Shown here in pieces: positions 9,091-15,882 of a DNA stretch of 64,000 nt. This DNA is from Giardia muris. Taxonomy: Eukaryota > Fornicata > Diplomonadida > Hexamitidae. A model generated the notes under the pieces. It saw only the letters and a list, made by a program, of their open reading frames with translations. It was not told the origin of the DNA and did no database searches. The stretch is taken from assembly GCA_006247105.1 (NCBI GenBank), contig CM016926.1, forward strand, positions 1,860,001-1,924,000, written 5' to 3'. Position numbers and translations under genes: made by a program. Each line of letters opens with the position of its first letter. Position 1 is the first letter of the stretch.

Positions 9091-11088
9091 ATGTCCAGTG
9101 GGAAGGCTAAAACGGACGAGGTCACACGCCTCGCCATCGTGAACCCCGAACGTTGTAAGCCGAAGAAGTGTGCGCAAGAATGTAAGGCCTCATGCCCGGT
9201 CAACAAGACTGGGAAGAGGTGCATCGTCATCCCCACGGACGCGAAGAAGGCCGCCATCTCCGAAAAGCTTTGCATCGGGTGCGACATCTGCGTCAAGCGG
9301 TGCCCCTTCGACGCCATCCGAATCATCAACCTCCCTTCCGTTCTTGATTCTCAAGTCTCTTATAGGTATGGATTGAATTCCTTTAGGCTTCATCGCGTCC
9401 CTATTCCGAAGCCTGGACAAGTATTAGGCCTTGTCGGGGAGAATGGGATTGGAAAGTCAACGGCATTGAAGATCCTGTCCGGAGATGTTCGACCGAACTT
9501 TGGAGACCTACGAAATCCAGAACCGGAATGGAACGAAGTTTGCCAGCATTACCGTGGCTCCGAATTACAGGCTTACTTTAGTAAGATCGCGGATGGAAAC
9601 TTCCGTCCCGCTCACAAAATCCAATACGTCGACGCCATTCTCAAAACCGACCAGAGTACACAGCTGGTAACTGACCTACTCCGCAAGCGGAAGAAGAAGA
9701 ACCCTGAGGCCTATGACCGCATCATCAAGACTCTTAACTTAGAGCCTCTATTAAATAGACAACTAAAGAACCTATCAGGTGGTGAGTTACAACGCTTCGC
9801 CTTGGGCTTTGTTGCCCTTGATTCGAAGGCTGACATATACCTTATCGACGAGCCGAGCTCGTATCTGGATATCCGTCAACGTCTGACGGCTGGGAAGCTG
9901 ATTCGTAGCTTGATCGAGGATAATATTGAGAAGTATTGCGTCGTTGTTGAGCACGACCTGGCGGTCCTGGACTACTTGTCCGACTACACATGTGTCCTTT
10001 ATGGTCAATCCGGTGTCTTCGGTGTCATCTCCATGCCCTTCTCCGTCCGCGATGGGATTAACATCTTCCTCTCCGGCTTCCTGCCGACGGAGAACATGCG
10101 CTTTCGTGACGAGGCGCTCAAGTTCCAGGTCTTTGATAACTCCACCAACGATGGAGAGCAAGAAGATGAGAAGGGGAAGGATAAGAGAAAGTCTTATTCT
10201 ACACCATACCCTAGTATGGAGATCCGCTTCGGGACAACGATGAGTGACCAGTTGGATGCAACAGACGCAGCGCACGCGGCTGCTGGGCTAGGTACTGAGC
10301 AAGACCTTGTTGAGACCACGGAATATGAGCATCAGAAGGCTAGTCCCAATGGGTTTACCCTTCAGGTCGAGGCCGGATCGTTTGAGGCCTCGAAGATTTG
10401 TCTATTGTTAGGAGAGAATGGGATGGGGAAGACGACGTTCATCAAGGCTCTGGCTGGCGTGGCACAGCCTGTTAAGCTTGAGGGTATCATCCCTCTCATC
10501 CCCTTTTCAATCAAACCCCAGACGATTTCGCCAAGCTTCCCTGGAACTGTTGCGGAGCTATTCAATGCCAAGATCCCGGACACTTTCAATCATCCTGGGT
10601 TCACGGACGATGTGGTACGGCCATTGGACATCAAGCACTTGATGGACCGCACGGTCAAGAACCTATCGGGTGGAGAGCTTCAACGCGTGGCTCTCATCCT
10701 TGCCTTAGGCAAGCCCGCGGACATGTACCTCATCGATGAGCCAAGCGCATACCTTGACGCGTCCCAGCGCTTGGTCTGTGCGAAGGTTATCAAGCGTTTC
10801 ATCATGAACGCGAAGAAGTCGTGCTTCGTGGTCGAACATGACTTTCTGATGGCCTTGTATCTCGCCGATAATGTCGTTGTCTTCACTGGCGAGCCAGGCG
10901 TTAGGGCCACCGCCCATAAGCCCTGCAGTGTCATAGACGGCTTCAATCAGTTCCTTTCCATTATCCAGGTTACCTTCAGACGTGACCCTGAAAGCTTGAG
11001 GCCTCGTGTCAATAAGATGAACAGTGCTAAGGACCGAGAACAAAGGATGAGCGGGCAATACTTCACTAACTTCACAGACGACGCGTAA
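9091..11088 (+). CDS. ABCE1: ABCE1 / RLI1 ribosome-recycling ATPase
   Basis: ABCE1 splits ribosomes after termination and also acts in initiation and ribosome export. The 665-aa product has the diagnostic N-terminal pair of 4Fe-4S clusters, with Cys-rich segments CKPKKCAQECKASCP (residues ~15-29) and CIGCDICVKRCPF (~60-72). It has two ABC ATPase domains: P-loops GENGIGKST and GENGMGKTT, signatures LSGGELQRFA and LSGGELQRVA, Walker B YLIDEPSSYLD and YLIDEPSAYLD, and H-loops VVEHD in both. The first ATG giving this N terminus is 9091, preceded by GACAAAGAAA; the frame extends upstream to 8941, but that part overlaps IFT46. It is about 65 residues longer than human ABCE1, apparently from a charged insertion between the two ATPase domains (~residues 355-420). 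Confidence 0.97.
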   Translation: MSSGKAKTDEVTRLAIVNPERCKPKKCAQECKASCPVNKTGKRCIVIPTDAKKAAISEKLCIGCDICVKRCPFDAIRIINLPSVLDSQVSYRYGLNSFRLHRVPIPKPGQVLGLVGENGIGKSTALKILSGDVRPNFGDLRNPEPEWNEVCQHYRGSELQAYFSKIADGNFRPAHKIQYVDAILKTDQSTQLVTDLLRKRKKKNPEAYDRIIKTLNLEPLLNRQLKNLSGGELQRFALGFVALDSKADIYLIDEPSSYLDIRQRLTAGKLIRSLIEDNIEKYCVVVEHDLAVLDYLSDYTCVLYGQSGVFGVISMPFSVRDGINIFLSGFLPTENMRFRDEALKFQVFDNSTNDGEQEDEKGKDKRKSYSTPYPSMEIRFGTTMSDQLDATDAAHAAAGLGTEQDLVETTEYEHQKASPNGFTLQVEAGSFEASKICLLLGENGMGKTTFIKALAGVAQPVKLEGIIPLIPFSIKPQTISPSFPGTVAELFNAKIPDTFNHPGFTDDVVRPLDIKHLMDRTVKNLSGGELQRVALILALGKPADMYLIDEPSAYLDASQRLVCAKVIKRFIMNAKKSCFVVEHDFLMALYLADNVVVFTGEPGVRATAHKPCSVIDGFNQFLSIIQVTFRRDPESLRPRVNKMNSAKDREQRMSGQYFTNFTDDA

Positions 11089-11153
11089 CGAGCCCGAGGA
11101 TAGGCAATACTAGGTAAATGTGGGCTTGATCAGATGAACTAAGAAAACCTTCG

Positions 11154-11537
11154 ATGCCGACCTGCGACGCACTTGAGAAGGTCATTGCTGCGAAGAAAGA
11201 TGCCCTGGCAACACTCCGGCGCGCCCGGGAGCTCCCTACGACGATCCTGGAGAACGAACACCGGATTGCACGTCTTCGGAAGGAGTTGATCTTCATTCAT
11301 GCTCAAATCCATGCGGCAGAACACTCCGACATAGGGCGGAACCAACACTTGAAGGAGGTCCTTCAAAGAGCGCTCGGGTTTCGGATTGAGCAACGCCGAT
11401 GCGTGGAACGCCTCGCGAAGCTATTGGATATACCCTATAGCCACGCACCCACCCCATCTAGCCTTAAGCTTGATGACCCGGTTGAAGCTCTCATCGAAAG
11501 CATCATTCCTACCCGAAGTCCGGACCAGTCACAATGA
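11154..11537 (+). CDS. Small coiled-coil protein, unknown
   Basis: This 127-aa frame is not recognised. Residues ~5-95 are rich in Ala, Leu, Arg, Glu and Lys with heptad-like spacing, so a helical coiled coil is likely; the C terminus is short and polar. It fills the gap between ABCE1 (TAA at 11088) and KRR1 (ATG at 11611) on the same strand, and its ATG is preceded by A-rich sequence (AAGAAAACC). Support is position, length and composition only. It could be a small subunit of a larger complex, but I will not assign one. Confidence 0.55.
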   Translation: MPTCDALEKVIAAKKDALATLRRARELPTTILENEHRIARLRKELIFIHAQIHAAEHSDIGRNQHLKEVLQRALGFRIEQRRCVERLAKLLDIPYSHAPTPSSLKLDDPVEALIESIIPTRSPDQSQ

Positions 11538-11610
11538 CTCTTTATCTGCATGGAGAATGAAGTGGGTCATGGGCCCGTGTCTCCTTGCCGCTCGTAGACG
11601 CCAAATAAAG

Positions 11611-12600
11611 ATGATTGAGCACCCTCTTGCAAAATTGCATTCCATGTTAGACGAGGTCGACGAACAGGGCCGTGCTCGCTTGCGTGGCTATCCTGACCGC
11701 GACATGAGCGGGCGGGTGGACATCCCTGAAGGCTGGAAGGAGCCGCGCCTCGTGCGGGAGGAGAACAAGCCCAGTCCTCTTTTAGAGGAGTCGAGCTTCT
11801 CAACCCTTTTTCCTGCATATCGCGAGCCATACCTAACGAGTATCTGGCCACGCTTCTCGGCCTTCCTTCGGGATGAGCATGGGATCAGTGCCGAACTAGA
11901 TCTTCGTCGTGGAAGTATCACTATCCGTACGACGAAGGAGACATGGGATCCGACAAGCATTCTGTGTGCCCGTCATGCTGTATGGATGCTCGCCCGCTCA
12001 ATGCCACTCGACCTTGCCCTCCGTTGTTTTGATTATGAGACAGAATGCGACATCATTCGGATTAAGAACTTGGCGTCTACAAAGGAGATGTTTGTCAAGC
12101 GGCGTGGACGTCTTGTGGGTCCAAATGGTCAGACTGTAAGGGCCATCGAACTCTTAACCGGAACTCGATTGGTGGTTCAAGGAACCACCGTTTCGGTCAT
12201 TGGACCATCTCAGGGTGTAACAACGGTTCGGAACATCGTCACCGATTGTATGGAGAGAAATATCCACCCTGTCCAGCACATCAAGACATTGATGATCAAG
12301 CGTGAGTTAGCCAAGGTTCCGGAGCTTCAGAATGAAGATTGGTCTCGCTTCTTACCCGTTATGAAGAAGACACACAAGAAGACACACAAATCTCTGAAGA
12401 AGCGGGCCGAAGGTAAGGCTGGCGGTGAGTATACACACCCGGAGTCGAAGCTAGACAGGCAGATCGCTAGCGGCGAGTTCTTTGCGAAAAAGGAGGGTGA
12501 CCCCAGTCCTACTAAATCAACCTCCGGTACAAGGAAGAAAGGGGCATCTGTCCGGACACGTGAGGACTCGAGCTCAGAGATTCCGAGCGATAACGTCTAG
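11611..12600 (+). CDS. KRR1: KRR1 small-subunit processome factor (KH domain)
   Basis: KRR1 is a nucleolar KH-domain RNA-binding component of the SSU processome, needed for 18S rRNA maturation. Family hallmarks are unmistakable: a GWKEP segment near residue 41, LLEESSFSTLFPAYREPYL near 60, the KH-like core RRGRLVGPNGQTVRAIELLTG (about 163-184) with VVQGTTVSVIGP after it, then IHPVQHIKTLMIKRELAK and the ESKLDRQIASGEFFAKK motif. The tail is Lys-rich. The frame is open upstream to 11386 inside the preceding gene. I chose 11611 because CCAAATAAAG directly precedes it and it falls after the upstream stop; 11557 is the alternative start. The length is 329 aa. Confidence 0.93.
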   Translation: MIEHPLAKLHSMLDEVDEQGRARLRGYPDRDMSGRVDIPEGWKEPRLVREENKPSPLLEESSFSTLFPAYREPYLTSIWPRFSAFLRDEHGISAELDLRRGSITIRTTKETWDPTSILCARHAVWMLARSMPLDLALRCFDYETECDIIRIKNLASTKEMFVKRRGRLVGPNGQTVRAIELLTGTRLVVQGTTVSVIGPSQGVTTVRNIVTDCMERNIHPVQHIKTLMIKRELAKVPELQNEDWSRFLPVMKKTHKKTHKSLKKRAEGKAGGEYTHPESKLDRQIASGEFFAKKEGDPSPTKSTSGTRKKGASVRTREDSSSEIPSDNV

Positions 12601-12658
12601 AACCCCATCCTTCTTCTCGGTGTAAAGACTGGTCCGTTGCATTGCCACAAGGCAAAAA

Positions 12659-14563
12659 ATGCGATGCAGGGCCGAACGAGATACCACGTGGTTCCACGCC
12701 TGCGCGGGCGGGGACCTCCACGCCATCAAGCGCCTGCGGCGGTCCTTCGCTCGGCGGTTCGATACACGTGAAACGAACACTTCGAAGGGGATCATCGGAG
12801 GCTTCTCCGGGATCCACTACGCGGCCTACTACGGCTGCAGACAGGCCATCGAGCTCCTTTTCGAGGACGAGGCCGACCTGATGTCGCAGAAGGACGTCTT
12901 AATCGCACCAGATCAAAACACCTCACGTTCACGCCGGAAGAGCATCCGAAAGCAATGCACCTCGCAGACCACAAGCGTGCTGAGAGCGCGGTCCTCGGCA
13001 CTTGTGACGGCGATCGTGCGGGGCCATGTCGGGCTTGCGAGGCTTCTTCTCGAACTCTCGCATCGTGTTTTAGTTGATCCCGATACTCCACCATTAATGC
13101 TTGAGCGGGCAAACCGCCTACTCAAGACCCATGACAGCAGTGGGGTCTCCGCCTTGATGCGCGTCTGCACGGCACCCCAGGAGGCCACCGTGCAGCTTGT
13201 GGGAGTATGGGGCTCATTACTCCTACAGAAAGAAATAAGTGCGGTCTCTGCTAGCGGGAAGACGTGTCTACATTACGCCATCGAGGCGAGGAACTACGCG
13301 GCACTTGAGGTTATCTATTCGAGCATCTATGCCTTCAAGGACAATACGGAAGAAGGAGCACAACTGAAGTACAAGTTTGCTCGAATAATCCTTCGAGACC
13401 CGATGCGGGCCGCGACTAGTGCGACCAGTGCTCGTGGCTCGCAATATATTGATCGGCAGGACTCACCCTACATCGTTGATGAATTGAGCCTTGAGCCGTT
13501 ACAGGACATGCGGGAGGCACAGGAATATTACAGTGGACGGCAACAGCCACGGACTTTCCTTGAACTTGGGACCTCCGGGGTATTCACTAGTCCTGGGTCG
13601 AATGCAACGGGGACGAATATCCTTGGTTTTATCAAGTCCCAAGCCACATCAATTGATGACAAATGCATGGAGGACATTTATTCACTCACCTATGCATATG
13701 TTCAGCGGACCCTTGCATGGGGTCGCGATTATTATCCAAGGCTTTGTAGGATTCACAATGACCTCATCACAGACAAAACGTTGTTACGGCTTATCGACCG
13801 GTGGCAAGGTTTTGAATCACAGGTCCCGCCTCCAGCTAAATGCTTCCCAGAGATCAGTTCCATCACAGATGACCCCTTAGTCCTTAAGCCTACGTCAACG
13901 TTAGTCTCGATATTTTCCAGTAGTGCCGTCGAGTCACCAAAGCGGCTGTCGAACGTCGTGCACTTCGACGCCTCTCTTGCCACCTCTCCTAGTGAGGTGT
14001 GTGGTACTGAGACGGCCTCACTAGGAGAGGATACTAGTGAGGAACAGAAAGTATCTAGGAGGCCATCGGTGCAGAACCTTGGTCTACATGCTAGCCCCTC
14101 CACGGAACGCCTTCAGTACTCCGGGTCGGAAAGCCTTTTCGATGGTAACCAGACTGCCATCAATATGACTATAGGTACTCAGTTATCCACCTTGACGGAT
14201 GCAAGCGTCCCTTCTCCTGACCGCGACCAGGTGGCCCCATGTGTCGGTAACACTCCCTTGTATTCAACCCCACCTACTGCTTCACGAGTATCCATTCCTA
14301 CAACTCAGACGGTAACTCCTTTGAAATCCTTATCGCTCGTCATTGAGGAGCCAGAACAGCGGCCTTTGGAGTCGGAGCCGTCAACCCCATTAACAGCTAG
14401 GCATATTTCCCTATATAGTCCAAGTGGACAATCGTTGGAAACGATCTTCAGTGATGGCCCACCCTCCGTCGAGCGCCTCTCCGTCGTCAACCTACGGTCG
14501 GCCCCGGATAGCATCGGTTTGAGCAGAACTCCAGAACTCCCAGTAACCCCATCACACCTGTGA
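12659..14563 (+). CDS. Ankyrin-repeat protein, paralogue 1 of 3
   Basis: This 634-aa protein starts with a WFHACAGGDLHAIKRLRR-type ankyrin helix pair, then GIHYAAYYGCRQAIELLFEDE, SALVTAIVRGHVGLARLLLEL, GVSALMRVC and GKTCLHYAIEARNYAALEVI. The order and spacing of these segments, with long insertions between them, match the ankyrin proteins at 18616-19857 and 23325-24653. Roughly residues 420-634 form a Ser/Thr/Pro-rich tail likely to be disordered. The ATG at 12659 follows GGCAAAAA. A perfect 15-bp inverted repeat lies in the coding sequence at 13983-14030. Ankyrin repeats bind proteins; the partner is unknown. It may count among Giardia 'protein 21.1' ankyrin proteins, though its repeats are more divergent. 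Confidence 0.8.
   Translation: MRCRAERDTTWFHACAGGDLHAIKRLRRSFARRFDTRETNTSKGIIGGFSGIHYAAYYGCRQAIELLFEDEADLMSQKDVLIAPDQNTSRSRRKSIRKQCTSQTTSVLRARSSALVTAIVRGHVGLARLLLELSHRVLVDPDTPPLMLERANRLLKTHDSSGVSALMRVCTAPQEATVQLVGVWGSLLLQKEISAVSASGKTCLHYAIEARNYAALEVIYSSIYAFKDNTEEGAQLKYKFARIILRDPMRAATSATSARGSQYIDRQDSPYIVDELSLEPLQDMREAQEYYSGRQQPRTFLELGTSGVFTSPGSNATGTNILGFIKSQATSIDDKCMEDIYSLTYAYVQRTLAWGRDYYPRLCRIHNDLITDKTLLRLIDRWQGFESQVPPPAKCFPEISSITDDPLVLKPTSTLVSIFSSSAVESPKRLSNVVHFDASLATSPSEVCGTETASLGEDTSEEQKVSRRPSVQNLGLHASPSTERLQYSGSESLFDGNQTAINMTIGTQLSTLTDASVPSPDRDQVAPCVGNTPLYSTPPTASRVSIPTTQTVTPLKSLSLVIEEPEQRPLESEPSTPLTARHISLYSPSGQSLETIFSDGPPSVERLSVVNLRSAPDSIGLSRTPELPVTPSHL
13983..14030. repeat. Perfect 15-bp inverted repeat with 18-nt loop
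   Basis: The left arm CCTCTCCTAGTGAGG (13983-13997) and right arm CCTCACTAGGAGAGG (14016-14030) are exact reverse complements, separated by 18 bases. It lies inside the Ser-rich tail of ankyrin paralogue 1. The stem would form in the mRNA or as a DNA cruciform. Confidence 0.85.
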
Positions 14564-14583
14564 GTAGGAAGATTGTAAATTAG

Positions 14584-15318
14584 ATGAGTGGTAATTCACA
14601 TGACACTCATGCTAACACGTTCAATCCCGAGGGCCGTATCTTCCAGATCGAGTACGCCTTGAAGTCGATCAACCTGTCTCCGACGGCCCTTGCGATTTGT
14701 GTTCCGGATGGGATCATCTTTGCCGCGGAACGTCGTACCACCTCTTCGTTGCGCATCCAGACAAAGTTCGAGAAGATCGCCCACGTCGATGACCATGCAC
14801 TCGCTTGCATCGCTGGGTATACGAGTGACTCGAAACTACTGCTAAGTTCCGCTCGTACTGAGGCTCAGGCTCACCGTTTCCTTTATGATGAGTACATCCC
14901 CCTTAGAGCCCTTGCCGAGTCTCTCTCCGACGTCCTCATCAACTTTGGGCGTGGGAAGAAGAAGCTCGGTAGACCGTTTGGGTGTTCTCTCCTTATCGGT
15001 GGCTTCGATGGGGATAAGCCGACTCTATATTGCACAGAGCCAAGCGGGTCTGTCCTTGAGACGTCAGCCAAGTCCTTGGGGGCGGGGAGCGTCACGGCCC
15101 AGCAATACCTTCAAGATCAATATTCAAAGGTGAGCAACCTACGAGACGCCTCGGTCCTTGCTCTAACGATCCTCCGTGACGTCATGGAGAGCACTGTCCG
15201 AGGAGACAATGTCGAGGTCGCCACCATCACCTTGGATCCCGCTAGTCGCAAGCCCGTGAAGACCCTTCTCACCGCGGAGGAGACGAGTAGGCTCATCGCC
15301 CAGATCCCTGGTCAGTAA
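14584..15318 (+). CDS. 20S proteasome alpha subunit, probably alpha-3 (PSMA4-like)
   Basis: This 244-aa protein is an alpha-type subunit of the 20S proteasome core. The alpha signature FNPEGRIFQIEYALKSI is at residues 13-29, followed by AERR, SSLRIQTKFEKI and CIAGYTSDSKLL. RPFGCSLLIGGFDGDKP and the DPSG-like TEPSGSVLE follow, with the usual C-terminal helices. Alpha subunits carry no catalytic Thr, which fits. AERR, the AGxTSDxxxL motif and the C-terminal pattern around EVATI and LLTAEETSRLI look most like alpha-3 (PSMA4), but PSMA5 is an alternative. The ATG at 14584 follows GTAAATTAG. Its TAA sits inside AGTAAATG, which also holds the next ORF's ATG. Confidence 0.9.
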   Translation: MSGNSHDTHANTFNPEGRIFQIEYALKSINLSPTALAICVPDGIIFAAERRTTSSLRIQTKFEKIAHVDDHALACIAGYTSDSKLLLSSARTEAQAHRFLYDEYIPLRALAESLSDVLINFGRGKKKLGRPFGCSLLIGGFDGDKPTLYCTEPSGSVLETSAKSLGAGSVTAQQYLQDQYSKVSNLRDASVLALTILRDVMESTVRGDNVEVATITLDPASRKPVKTLLTAEETSRLIAQIPGQ

Positions 15319-15321
15319 ATG
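15314..15321 (+). promoter_or_regulatory. AGTAAATG: overlapping poly(A) hexamer, stop and start
   Basis: The eight bases AGTAAATG contain the canonical Giardia poly(A) hexamer AGTAAA (15314-15319), the proteasome gene stop TAA (15316-15318) and the next ORF's ATG (15319-15321). The A-rich core may also act as the initiator of the downstream gene. Confidence 0.6.
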
Positions 15322-15729
15322 TCGCCTCAAAAAGCTCCACCCTCAGAATCACGTATGCACTCTCGTGTTTCGTATCTCTCTCCCAAAGCTACCATGGGCC
15401 CTTGGACCCCTGCACCCCTACCGATCGAGCATGCCCATGCTGCATCTACAGTTCGACGATCGTGGCACCTTCAAGAACCTGTGTCTCCTCTTGTCGAGGG
15501 CTCCGGCTATAAACCCTTTGGGGGCCGTGCTCTTACCCTTCTCGAACGGATTGCATACCCTTTCACGACTAACATCACCTCAAATGCCGTCCTCGCCTTA
15601 GCTCGTTCCCGTGTTGATCGTTTAGCCATCCCTAGCAAACTTTCGACCTCCTTTACCTCGACTTCCCTCATGAACGAGACTTTCCGACAGGTCTCCGAAC
15701 CCCGGCTCAAAAAGTTCCTCATCGTCTAG
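15319..15729 (+). CDS. Small unknown protein abutting the proteasome gene
   Basis: This 136-aa frame begins at the base after the proteasome stop codon. It has no recognisable domain. It is Ser/Pro/Arg-rich at the N terminus, has a GYKPFGGRALTLLERIAYPF segment near residue 63, then a Ser/Thr-rich stretch and a basic C terminus. It could be a real small gene, because abutting stop/start pairs recur in this window, or a chance frame. Its convergent neighbour is the ankyrin-RING gene, 153 bp away. Confidence 0.5.
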   Translation: MSPQKAPPSESRMHSRVSYLSPKATMGPWTPAPLPIEHAHAASTVRRSWHLQEPVSPLVEGSGYKPFGGRALTLLERIAYPFTTNITSNAVLALARSRVDRLAIPSKLSTSFTSTSLMNETFRQVSEPRLKKFLIV

Positions 15730-15882
15730 GCTTCTTCTCCCTTCGCTTGCCCTCTATTTGTTAGTATTCTTAATCGCTTGCTACCCTCTTAGTTCCTGGT
15801 CCAGTTTCTATTAGCGCGAGTGAATTTACGTGGCTAGGAGCTACAAGGTCCTGCGTAAGGTAGCGTACCGATTGAAGGGTAA
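15730..15882. other. Convergent intergenic gap
   Basis: These 153 bp between two convergent stop codons are long for this window. The first half is pyrimidine-rich on the + strand. I see no tRNA-like box pair and no clear hairpin. It may simply hold two 3' ends; a small RNA cannot be excluded. Confidence 0.35.

Noticed and set aside
9787..10275. Minus-strand 162-codon frame opposite ABCE1
   Set aside because: It is antisense to the conserved ABC domain and explained by codon bias.
12364..12390. Direct repeat AAGACACACAAG in KRR1
   Set aside because: It encodes a Lys-rich KKTHKKTHK tail typical of KRR1 and needs no other explanation.
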